The notes below the pieces were generated by a model that saw nothing but the letters and a program-made list of their open reading frames with translations, had not been told where the DNA came from and ran no database searches. A program made the translations under genes and the position numbers. Shown piece after piece: positions 56,706-64,000 of a stretch of 64,000 bases of DNA. Position 1 is the first letter of the stretch. Each line of letters opens with the position of its first letter. Origin of the DNA: Burkholderia seminalis DSM 23518 (lineage in GTDB: Bacteria; Pseudomonadota; Gammaproteobacteria; Burkholderiales; Burkholderiaceae); the NCBI RefSeq assembly GCF_902832885.1, contig NZ_CADFDK010000004.1, positions 157,655 through 221,654 of the forward strand, written 5' to 3'.

Positions 56706-58297
56706 GCACCGCGTCGCCGCTTCACGACGGGCCGGTCGCGCCGTCCGCGTTCGACACGCCCGCGCCCGCGCCGGCCGCGCAGCCGGTGCGCGGCATCCGC
56801 CTCGCGCTGCTGACGTTCGCGCTGTCGCTCGCGACCTTCATCGAGGTGCTCGATTCGACCGTGACGAACGTCGCGGTGCCGGCGATCTCCGGCAGTCTCG
56901 GCGTATCGAACAGCCAGGGTACGTGGGTGATCAGCTCGTACTCGGTCGCGGCGGCGATCGCGGTGCCGCTGACGGGCTGGCTCGCGCGCCGCGTCGGCGA
57001 GCTGCGGCTGTTCGTCGGCGCGGTGCTGCTGTTCACGCTCACGTCCCTGCTGTGCGGGCTGGCGCGCGACCTGCACGTGCTGGTGATCTGCCGCGCGCTG
57101 CAGGGGCTGTGTTCCGGGCCGATGGTGCCGCTGTCGCAGACGATCCTGCTGCGCACGTTCCCGCCGGACAAGCGCACGATCGCGCTCGCGCTGTGGGCGA
57201 TGACCGTGCTGCTCGCGCCGATCTTCGGGCCGGTGGTCGGCGGCTGGATCGTCGACAACTTCTCGTGGCCGTGGATCTTCCTGATCAACCTGCCGATCGG
57301 GCTGTTCTCGTTCGCGGTGTGCACCGCGATGCTGCGCCCCGATGCGCAACGCGGCGCGGCCGGTCCGATCGACGTGCCGGGCATCGTGCTGCTCGTGATC
57401 GGCGTCGGTTCGCTGCAGGCGATGCTCGACCTCGGCCACGACCGCGGCTGGTTCGATTCGCCGCTGATCGTCACGCTGGCGGTGGTCGCGACGCTCGCGA
57501 TCGTGTCGCTGCTGATCTGGGAAGCGGGCGAGGCGCACCCCGTCGTCGATCTCAGCCTGTTTCGCGACCGCACGTTCTCGTTCTGCGTGCTGATCATCTC
57601 GCTGGGGATGATGAGCTTCTCGGTGGTCGGTGTCGTGTTCCCGCTGTGGATGCAGGCCGTGATGGGCTACAACGCGTTTCATGCGGGGCTCGCGACCGCG
57701 TCGCTCGGCGTGCTCGCGCTCGTGTTCTCGATTCTCGTCGGGATTCACGCGCACCGCTTCGACGCGCGCGTGCTCGCGACCTTCGGCTTCCTCGTGTTCG
57801 CGGCCGTACTCGCGTGGGATGCGCACTTCACGCTGAAGATGACGTTCGCGCAGATCGCGGCGCCGGGGCTGATCCAGGGGATCGGGCTGCCGTGCTTCTT
57901 CATTCCGCTGACCGCGGCGACGCTGTCGCGCATTCCGGACGACCGGCTCGCCGCCGCGTCGAGCCTGTCGAACTTCCTGCGCACGCTGTCCGCCGCGTTC
58001 GGCACCGCGATGAGCGTCACGCTGTGGGAAAACCGCGCGACCTATCACTACGACACCGTGTCGCAATCGGTCACGCACGCGTCGGCGAACACGCAGCGCT
58101 TCGTGCACGCGCTGAACGCGATGGGCGTGGACGGCGTGCGCGAGTTGTCCACGCTGCACCACGTCGTGATGCAGCAGGCGTACATGATGGCGACCAACGA
58201 CATGTTCTGGATGGCGAGCATGACGTGTCTCGCACTCGCGGCGATGATGTGGCTGACGCGGCCGAAGCGCGGCGCGGCCGCGTCGTTCGGGCATTGA
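56702..58297 (+). CDS. EmrB/QacA-type MFS exporter of the rhl cluster
   Basis: 531 residues with 14 predicted helices. Motif C (L-A-P-I-F-G-P-V-V-G-G) and the DHA2 motif L-D-S-T-V-T-N-V-A mark a DHA2 drug/proton antiporter. Together with the NodT-like and EmrA-like genes downstream it can form a tripartite pump. Co-translation with rhlB argues for rhamnolipid export. Confidence 0.93.
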   Translation: MSTASPLHDGPVAPSAFDTPAPAPAAQPVRGIRLALLTFALSLATFIEVLDSTVTNVAVPAISGSLGVSNSQGTWVISSYSVAAAIAVPLTGWLARRVGELRLFVGAVLLFTLTSLLCGLARDLHVLVICRALQGLCSGPMVPLSQTILLRTFPPDKRTIALALWAMTVLLAPIFGPVVGGWIVDNFSWPWIFLINLPIGLFSFAVCTAMLRPDAQRGAAGPIDVPGIVLLVIGVGSLQAMLDLGHDRGWFDSPLIVTLAVVATLAIVSLLIWEAGEAHPVVDLSLFRDRTFSFCVLIISLGMMSFSVVGVVFPLWMQAVMGYNAFHAGLATASLGVLALVFSILVGIHAHRFDARVLATFGFLVFAAVLAWDAHFTLKMTFAQIAAPGLIQGIGLPCFFIPLTAATLSRIPDDRLAAASSLSNFLRTLSAAFGTAMSVTLWENRATYHYDTVSQSVTHASANTQRFVHALNAMGVDGVRELSTLHHVVMQQAYMMATNDMFWMASMTCLALAAMMWLTRPKRGAAASFGH

Positions 58298-58307
58298 GGA
58301 GAAGACC

Positions 58308-59246
58308 ATGACGACACTCGGCGCACTCGTGATCCTGTATCACCCGAGCGATGCGCAGCTCGACGCGCTTCGCGCGTGGCGGCACGCGTGCGATGCGCTG
58401 CTCGTCGTCGACAACACGCCGCGGCCCGATGCGCGGGCGCGCGCGCTGTGCGACAGGGAAGGCATCGCGCTGCTGCATCACGGCAATCGCGGCGGGATCG
58501 CGGGCGCTTACAACGCGGGGCTCGCGGCGCTGTTTCGCGATCGCATCGACGCCGTCGCGCTGTTCGACCAGGATTCGTCGGTGCCGGCCGCCTATTTCCC
58601 GGCGATGCGCGACGTCTGTGCGGGGCTCGCGGGGCGCGCGTTCCTGGCCGGCCCGCGCATCTTCGACGAAAACGCGCGCAGCTTCCTGCCCGAACTCGCG
58701 ACGAACGGCATCGGCCTGCGCCGCCTGCGCATCGAGCCAGGCGCGCCGCTGCAGCGCTGCGCGTTCCTGATCTCGTCGGGCTGCGTCGTGTCGCGCGACG
58801 CGTTCGACCTGCTCGGCCGCTTCGACGAGACGCTGTTCATCGATCACGTCGACACCGAATACAGTTTCCGCGCGCTGTCGCGCAACGTGCCGCTCTATGT
58901 CGTGCCGTCGCTGGTGCTGCCGCACCGGATCGGCGCGAAGCAGCGGCACGCGATCGGCCCTTTTGAAATGACGTCGATGAATCATTCGTGGCAACGGCGC
59001 TACTACAGCGCACGCAATGCGGTGCAGCTCGGGATGCAGTACGGGCTGCGCTTTCCGGTGGCGATCGTGCCGAACCTGCTGACCGTGTGGCAGGTCGTGC
59101 AGATCGCGCTCGTCGAGCGCGACAAGCGCGCGAAGCTGGCCGGCATCCTGTTCGGCGTCGCGGACGGCCTGTTCGGCCGGCTCGGCCCGCTCGAACGCAC
59201 GCGGCCGCGTCTGGCCGCGCGTGCGCAGCGCGTTCGGCAGGGGTGA
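58308..59246 (+). CDS. rhlC: RhlC rhamnosyltransferase 2
   Basis: 312 residues starting after GAGGAGAAG. The GT2 fold has V-V-D-N-T near residue 33, G-N-R-G-G-I-A-G-A-Y-N-A-G and D-Q-D-S-S, the metal/nucleotide-binding acidic motif. It adds the second rhamnose to make di-rhamnolipid. The following gene begins 2 bases after its stop. Confidence 0.94.
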   Translation: MTTLGALVILYHPSDAQLDALRAWRHACDALLVVDNTPRPDARARALCDREGIALLHHGNRGGIAGAYNAGLAALFRDRIDAVALFDQDSSVPAAYFPAMRDVCAGLAGRAFLAGPRIFDENARSFLPELATNGIGLRRLRIEPGAPLQRCAFLISSGCVVSRDAFDLLGRFDETLFIDHVDTEYSFRALSRNVPLYVVPSLVLPHRIGAKQRHAIGPFEMTSMNHSWQRRYYSARNAVQLGMQYGLRFPVAIVPNLLTVWQVVQIALVERDKRAKLAGILFGVADGLFGRLGPLERTRPRLAARAQRVRQG

Positions 59247-59248
59247 CG

Positions 59249-61063
59249 ATGCGGCGTTCGAGGAAAGCGGCGGGACCGGCGCGCGGCGTGAGGGGCGGCG
59301 CGACGATCGCGGCGGCCGCCGCGCTGCTCGCGTTGAGCGGATGCGTGCCGTCGGGGTTCCTGCCTTCGCTGTCGCTGCGTGCGCCGGCCGACGACGCGCT
59401 CGCGCATACGGCCGGGCCCGGTGCGAACGGCGCATGGCCGGCACCGGACTGGGTGAAGCAGCTCCAGGATCCGCAGCTCGACGAGCTGGTGGCCGAGGCG
59501 TCGCGGAACAGTCCCGATGTGCAGGTCGCACAGGCGCGGTTGCGGATCGCACAGGCACAGCTTCAGCAATTCGATTCGCTGACCGGGTTGACGGGCACGG
59601 CCGGCGCCACGATCAGCCGCGCGCGGATGCCGAAGCCGGGCGACATCGCCGACGTGACGGCCGGCGGCTATCGCGTGCCGGTGCAGATCTTCGGCGATCC
59701 GAACGTATCGCCGTCGTCGATCTTCGTCGGGCTGAACTACCAGCTCGACCTGTGGGGCAAGAACCGCGCGGCGACCAGGAGCCTGATGTCGCTGCGCGAC
59801 GCGGCTGGCGTCGAAGCGGAGCAGGTGCGGCTGACGCTCGCCGTCGCGATCGTCACCGTGTACTGCCAGCTCGACCAGGCGTACGCGGTGCGCGACCTGT
59901 TGCAGCAGAAGCTCGCGATCAGCCAGCGCGTGACGGCCGTGCTGCGCGAGCGCACCGCGCGCGGCCTCGACAACGCGTACGACGCGAGCGACGCGTCGAT
60001 CAAGCGCAGCCGCCTGCTCGAACAGATCGCGCTGAACGACGAGCAGATCAAGCTCGCGCAACTGCAGCTCGGCGTGTTGTCGGGTCGCGGCCCGGAGCGC
60101 GGGCTCGCGCTGCAGCGGCCGCGCGTCGGCGCGTTCGCGGGCGGCGCCGTGCCCGCCAAGCTGCCGGCCGATCTGCTCGGCCGCCGGCCCGACATCGTCG
60201 CCGCGCGGCTGCGCGTCGAAGCCGCGTTCGCGAATGCCGATTCGACGCGCGCGCAGTTCTATCCAGACGTGAACCTCGTCGCGCTCGGCGGCGTGTTCGC
60301 GCTGACGCCCGCGTCGCTGTTCTCGCGCGATTCGCTCGCGGGCTCCGTCGGCCCGGCGATCTCGCTGCCGATCTTCGATCGCGGCCGGCTGAAGGCGAAG
60401 CTTGGCGCGGACGTCGCGCAGGCCGACGTCGCGATCGGGCTGTACAACAAGACCGTCGACGACGCGCTCGGGCAGGTCGCGCAGCTCGTCACGTCGTTGC
60501 AGACGTCGCAGACGCTCGTCGCGCAGCAACAGGACGCGGTCGCGGCCGCGCAGAAGATCGTGCAGATCGCGGCCGACCGCCACCGGCGCGGCGTGCTGAT
60601 GCAGAAGGACGTCGATGTCGCGGATCTCACGCTGATCGACGAGCGCACGCAGATGATCGCGTTGCTCGGCCGGCAGCGGGCGTTGCGCGTCGGTCTGATC
60701 GGCGCGCTCGGCGGCGGGTTCGATGCGGGCGCAACGGTGGCGCAGGCGCCGGCCGTGCATCGGGCGCGCAGCGGGGCGGCCAGGCGCGGGGCGCCGGCTC
60801 CGGTGGCGTCTGCCGCGGCGGGCGCACCGTCGAGCGATGCGCGTACGGGGAGCGCGTCCCCGTCGCCGGCCGCTACCGTCGCAAGTGTCGCAAGTGTCGC
60901 GGCCGTGCCTGCAACCGCACCCGTGCGGCGTGACGACGCGGCGTTGCGCGGCACGCCGGTTCTGGCGCGCACGGCAGCGACGAACTCGGCGCCGGCCCCG
61001 TCGGTTACCCAGCCGATCCCCTTGTTCCAGCACGATCGACTGATCGTTACGCAAAGCGACTGA
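59249..61063 (+). CDS. NodT-family outer-membrane efflux lipoprotein with long tail
   Basis: 604 residues. Lipobox L-S-G-C ends at Cys32. The TolC-like body has two OEP domains with N-Y-Q-L-D-L-W-G-K-N and A-D-L-L-G-R-R-P-D-I-V-A-A-R. After about residue 490 the protein carries an unusual tail of roughly 115 residues rich in Ala, Pro, Ser and Val, which normal family members lack. It should provide the outer-membrane channel for the EmrA/EmrB-like pump. It overlaps the next start by one base. Confidence 0.92.
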   Translation: MRRSRKAAGPARGVRGGATIAAAAALLALSGCVPSGFLPSLSLRAPADDALAHTAGPGANGAWPAPDWVKQLQDPQLDELVAEASRNSPDVQVAQARLRIAQAQLQQFDSLTGLTGTAGATISRARMPKPGDIADVTAGGYRVPVQIFGDPNVSPSSIFVGLNYQLDLWGKNRAATRSLMSLRDAAGVEAEQVRLTLAVAIVTVYCQLDQAYAVRDLLQQKLAISQRVTAVLRERTARGLDNAYDASDASIKRSRLLEQIALNDEQIKLAQLQLGVLSGRGPERGLALQRPRVGAFAGGAVPAKLPADLLGRRPDIVAARLRVEAAFANADSTRAQFYPDVNLVALGGVFALTPASLFSRDSLAGSVGPAISLPIFDRGRLKAKLGADVAQADVAIGLYNKTVDDALGQVAQLVTSLQTSQTLVAQQQDAVAAAQKIVQIAADRHRRGVLMQKDVDVADLTLIDERTQMIALLGRQRALRVGLIGALGGGFDAGATVAQAPAVHRARSGAARRGAPAPVASAAAGAPSSDARTGSASPSPAATVASVASVAAVPATAPVRRDDAALRGTPVLARTAATNSAPAPSVTQPIPLFQHDRLIVTQSD

Positions 61064-62253
61064 TGCACCACGACAACCTTCATACCGCCGCGCCGCCGGC
61101 CGCACCGACCGATCCGGCCCTCGATGCGCGCCGCGCGACGCGCCGCAAGCGCTTCACGGTGTTCTTCGCGATCGTGCTGCTGGCCGCGATCGCGTGGATC
61201 GCTTACTGGCTGTTGAGCGACCGCTACTACGAAGACACCGACGACGCATACGTCGCGGGCAGCATCGTGCAGGTTGCCGCGCAGATCCCGGGCGCGGTGA
61301 CCGACGTGCTGGTGGCCGATACGCAGGCCGTGCGTGCCGGGCAGACGCTCGTGAAGCTCGACGACACCGAAGCGTCCGTCGCGTTCGCGCAGGCGAAGGC
61401 GCAGCTCGCGCAGGCCGTGCGGCAGGTTGCGAACGCGAGGATTTCGAACACGATGTACGTCGAGGCCGTGAATGCGCGGCGCGCCGATCTGTCGCTCGCG
61501 CAGCGCGCGCTTGCCGCCCGCTCGGGCGCGTCGGTCGAGATCGTTGCGCCCGAGGAACTCGCGCGTGCGCGCGCGGCGGTGGCCGGCGCGCAGGCGAACC
61601 TCGCGGCCGCGCAGGCCCAGCTCGACGCGGCGCGCGCGCTCGGCAGCAAGCTGCCCGTCGACGAAAGCCCGGCCGTCGTGCAGGCGGCCGCGCAGTTCAA
61701 GCTCGCGTACCGCAACCTGAAGCGCACGACGATCGTCGCGCCCGTCGACGGTACGATCGGGCAGCGCTCGGTACAGGTCGGCCAGCAGGTCGGGCCCGGC
61801 GTGCCGCTGATGTCGATTGTGCAACTCAACCGGCTGTGGATCGAGGCGAATTTCAAGGAAGGGCAGATCCGCCACATGCGCGTTGGCCAGCCGGTCGAGG
61901 TCGTGTCGGATCTCTACGGCTCGCGGATCACTTATCGCGGCCGCGTGCAGGGCTTCTCGGCCGGTACGGGCAGCGCTTTCTCGATGCTGCCGTCGCAGAA
62001 CGCGGCCGGCAACTGGATCAAGGTCGTGCAGCGCGTGCCGGTCGTGATCGCGCTCGATGCCCGCGATCTCGCCGCGCATCCGCTGCGCGTCGGGCTGTCG
62101 ATGCGTGCGACGGTCGACACGCACGACCGCAACGGCCATGCGCTCGACAGCGAGCCGCCGACGCCGGCCGTCAGCACGCGCGTGCACGATGGCGTCGCGA
62201 GCGACGCGGAGGCGGCGGCCGCTTCGATCGTCCGCGAGAATCTGGGCGGGTAG
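61063..62253 (+). CDS. EmrA-like membrane fusion protein
   Basis: 396 residues with one N-terminal membrane helix (residues about 28-48), then D-T-D-D-A-Y-V-A-G at the start of the lipoyl half. A coiled-coil hairpin of about 90 residues and a V-A-P-V-D-G-T-I-G second lipoyl half complete it, typical of HlyD/EmrA adaptors. It links the MFS pump to the NodT channel. It is the last gene of the rhl operon. Confidence 0.93.
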   Translation: MHHDNLHTAAPPAAPTDPALDARRATRRKRFTVFFAIVLLAAIAWIAYWLLSDRYYEDTDDAYVAGSIVQVAAQIPGAVTDVLVADTQAVRAGQTLVKLDDTEASVAFAQAKAQLAQAVRQVANARISNTMYVEAVNARRADLSLAQRALAARSGASVEIVAPEELARARAAVAGAQANLAAAQAQLDAARALGSKLPVDESPAVVQAAAQFKLAYRNLKRTTIVAPVDGTIGQRSVQVGQQVGPGVPLMSIVQLNRLWIEANFKEGQIRHMRVGQPVEVVSDLYGSRITYRGRVQGFSAGTGSAFSMLPSQNAAGNWIKVVQRVPVVIALDARDLAAHPLRVGLSMRATVDTHDRNGHALDSEPPTPAVSTRVHDGVASDAEAAAASIVRENLGG

Positions 62254-62377
62254 CGCCCGTCGCGGAAAGGGGTAGAGCCGGCCGCGAGGGCCGGTCCGAC
62301 CCCCGCGCGTCTGGTCCGGATCCTGCCCGGCGGTTCCCGTCCGACTTTCGTATTTCCGCCATCGATGTCGGCGTCGA

Positions 62378-62398
62378 TCAAACGCATGTCGCGTTTGA
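62378..62398. promoter_or_regulatory. Perfect 8-bp inverted repeat upstream of fdhA
   Basis: TCAAACGC and GCGTTTGA flank ATGTC. A further CGATGTC/GACATCG pair lies outside it (62363-62369 and 62399-62405). The site is about 108 bases before fdhA and could bind a regulator of formaldehyde or betaine catabolism. Confidence 0.5.
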
Positions 62399-62505
62399 GA
62401 CATCGGCGCCCCTGCCTCCGGGACTACTCTCGAACAGCACGTCGCGCGTGCGCCGCACGAGCCGGCGCGCCGCGGCGTCATCCAACGAGACATGGAGACA
62501 ATACG

Positions 62506-63702
62506 ATGAGCAGCAATCGAGGTGTCGTCTATCTTGGACCGGGCCAGGTCGAAGTCCAGAAAATCGATTATCCGAAAATGGTCGACCCGAGCGGCCGCGC
62601 GATCGGCCACGGCGTGATCCTGAAAGTCGTCAGCACGAACATCTGCGGCTCCGACCAGCACATGGTGCGCGGCCGCACGACCGCACCGGTCGGCCTCGTG
62701 CTCGGTCACGAGATCACCGGCGAAGTGGTCGAGGTGGGCCGCGACGTCGAGACGCTGAAGCTCGGCGATCTCGTGTCGGTGCCGTTCAACGTGGCCTGCG
62801 GCCGCTGCGCGATGTGCAAGGACACGCATACGGGCGTGTGCCTGAACGTGAACCCGTCGCGCGCCGGCGGCGCTTACGGCTACGTCGACATGGGCGGCTG
62901 GATCGGCGGCCAGGCCGAGTACGTGCTCGTGCCGTACGCCGATTTCAACCTGCTGAAATTCCCGGACCGCGACCAGGCGATGGCGAAGATCCGCGACCTG
63001 ACCTGCCTGTCCGACATTCTGCCGACCGGTTATCACGGTGCGGTGAGCGCGGGCGTGAAGCCGGGCTCGACGGTCTATATCGCGGGCGCGGGCCCGGTCG
63101 GCATGGCCGCTGCGGCGTCGGCCCGCCTGCTCGGCGCGGCCGTCACGATCGTCGGCGACATGAACGCGGAACGGCTCGCGCATGCGCGCGCGATGGGCTT
63201 CGAGACGGTCGACCTGTCGAAGGACGCATCGCTCGGCGAGCAGATCGAGCAGATCCTCGGCGTGCCCGAGATCGACTGCGCGGTCGACTGCGTCGGCTTC
63301 GAGGCGCACGGCCACGGTTCGTCGGGCCACGCGGAGGAAGCGCCCGCGACGGTGCTGAACTCGCTGATGGAAATCACGCGGCCGGCCGGCGCGATCGGCA
63401 TCCCGGGCCTGTACGTGACGGACGATCCGGGCGCGAAGGACAAGGCCGCGCAGCACGGCAGCCTGAGCATCCGTTTCGGCCTCGGCTGGGCGAAGTCGCA
63501 CTCGTTCTTCACGGGCCAGACGCCGGTGCTGAAGTACAACCGCAACCTGATGCAGGCGATCCTGTTCGACCGGCTGCCGATCGCGAAGATCGTCAACGTC
63601 GAGGTGATTTCGCTCGACCAGGCGCCGGAAGGCTACAAGAAGTTCGACGGCGGCGCGCCGCGCAAATTCGTCATCGACCCGCACGGGTTGCTGGCGGCCT
63701 GA
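62506..63702 (+). CDS. fdhA: Glutathione-independent formaldehyde dehydrogenase
   Basis: 398 residues. Zinc-type alcohol dehydrogenase layout: catalytic Cys47 in N-I-C-G-S-D-Q-H and L-G-H-E-I-T-G-E-V, the structural zinc lobe C-G-R-C-A-M-C-K-x7-C, and the NAD-binding G-A-G-P-V-G-M-A. Close resemblance to Pseudomonas FdhA supports NAD-linked oxidation of formaldehyde without glutathione. It is known in glycine betaine/sarcosine demethylation and could also clear formaldehyde from alcohol oxidation. It has its own promoter region and terminator. Confidence 0.93.
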   Translation: MSSNRGVVYLGPGQVEVQKIDYPKMVDPSGRAIGHGVILKVVSTNICGSDQHMVRGRTTAPVGLVLGHEITGEVVEVGRDVETLKLGDLVSVPFNVACGRCAMCKDTHTGVCLNVNPSRAGGAYGYVDMGGWIGGQAEYVLVPYADFNLLKFPDRDQAMAKIRDLTCLSDILPTGYHGAVSAGVKPGSTVYIAGAGPVGMAAAASARLLGAAVTIVGDMNAERLAHARAMGFETVDLSKDASLGEQIEQILGVPEIDCAVDCVGFEAHGHGSSGHAEEAPATVLNSLMEITRPAGAIGIPGLYVTDDPGAKDKAAQHGSLSIRFGLGWAKSHSFFTGQTPVLKYNRNLMQAILFDRLPIAKIVNVEVISLDQAPEGYKKFDGGAPRKFVIDPHGLLAA

Positions 63703-63734
63703 TGCGCTAGCGTTCGTTCGCTGCGCATCGAAGG

Positions 63735-63769
63735 AAACGGGCGGCTCCGGAAACGGGCCGCCCGTTTTT
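63735..63769 (+). terminator. Intrinsic terminator of fdhA
   Basis: AAACGGGCGGC (63735-63745) pairs perfectly with GCCGCCCGTTT (63757-63767), and the T-run reaches 63769. This is the clearest factor-independent terminator in the window. Confidence 0.85.
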
Positions 63770-63850
63770 GTTGCGGGCCCGAGGCGATCGAGGGGGGCGG
63801 AAGATCGGTTCGGAACGCGAATCGTCCAGCGCGAGCGACGAGGCCCGCGC

Positions 63851-64000
63851 TCAGTGGCCGCGATAGAGTTTCGCGATCTCGGCGTGGCCGGATGCGGTGT
63901 ACCGCCGGTGGCGAACAGGCAGGCTCACGCGACGCATCGGATGCGTGCGATGCGCGGCATCGCGGCTGCTTTTCCAGTCCGCCACGCGAACCGTGTCGGC
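63851..64000 (-). CDS. C-terminal fragment of an unidentified gene (runs off the window)
   Basis: The last 49 codons of a minus-strand frame end in K-L-Y-R-G-H-stop. The sequence is basic and Arg/His-rich and no family was recognised. Only an edge fragment is visible, so it may be a chance open frame. Confidence 0.35.
   Translation of the reverse strand, partial: ADTVRVADWKSSRDAAHRTHPMRRVSLPVRHRRYTASGHAEIAKLYRGH

Noticed and set aside
60259-63684. A 1141-codon minus-strand open frame across the EmrA and fdhA genes
   Set aside because: Composition is Arg/Ala/Asp/His noise with no motif, while the plus strand holds clear enzymes with ribosome sites.

Overview
The window reads as a high-GC Burkholderia chromosome segment, most likely from the Burkholderia cepacia complex. 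This rests on the strong GC bias at codon third positions (which produces very long antisense reading frames), a DUF2957-type lipoprotein pair, a Burkholderia-style rhamnolipid locus and a betIBA operon. No rRNA, tRNA, CRISPR array, prophage or insertion sequence was recognised.

Layout. 1-3.2 kb: a truncated secreted Xaa-Pro peptidase-like lipoprotein, divergent from an unknown 269-aa protein. 3.2-13.2 kb: a LolC/E-type permease divergent from an alpha-2-macroglobulin/PbpC operon. 13.2-16 kb: a soluble chemoreceptor and a porin. 16.3-32.2 kb: a large PQQ alcohol-oxidation locus. 32.2-37.7 kb: small regulatory, hydrolase and hypothetical genes, including a LysR remnant and a striking 16-bp-arm operator. 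37.9-42 kb: an MFS transporter, a two-gene ABC exporter and a cupin. 42-49 kb: two paralogous lipoproteins, an OmpW-like protein, two tandem PraB-like secreted proteins and an unknown Cys-rich protein. 49.3-53.2 kb: betIBA. 53.2-62.3 kb: rhamnolipid synthesis and export. 62.5-63.7 kb: formaldehyde dehydrogenase with a clear terminator, then the end of an unidentified gene.

The most interesting part is 18-32 kb. A PQQ alcohol dehydrogenase carries the Asp-Tyr-Asp signature of lanthanide-dependent enzymes. Downstream of it on the same strand are a XoxJ-like periplasmic protein fused to a cytochrome c domain, a Tat-exported HiPIP and an RpoD-like sigma factor overlapping the HiPIP gene. A TonB-dependent receptor is divergent from it, followed by a peptidase, a sigma-54 activator, pqqABCDE and a TonB gene. 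Reading the DNA gives four close matches to the -24/-12 sigma-54 promoter (dehydrogenase, receptor, activator, pqqA). It also gives paired 21-bp dyads of the form GGTGT-N11-ACACC, placed between the divergent pair roughly equidistant from both promoters, and again upstream of pqqA. I infer one sigma-54 regulon that co-ordinates enzyme, cofactor synthesis, electron acceptors and outer-membrane uptake, possibly of lanthanide or of PQQ.

The rhamnolipid locus (rhlA, an ICMT-like methyltransferase, rhlB, an EmrB-like MFS pump, rhlC, a NodT-like outer membrane factor and an EmrA-like adaptor) is one tightly packed transcription unit that pairs synthesis with a dedicated tripartite exporter. betIBA and fdhA fit osmoprotectant and C1 metabolism.
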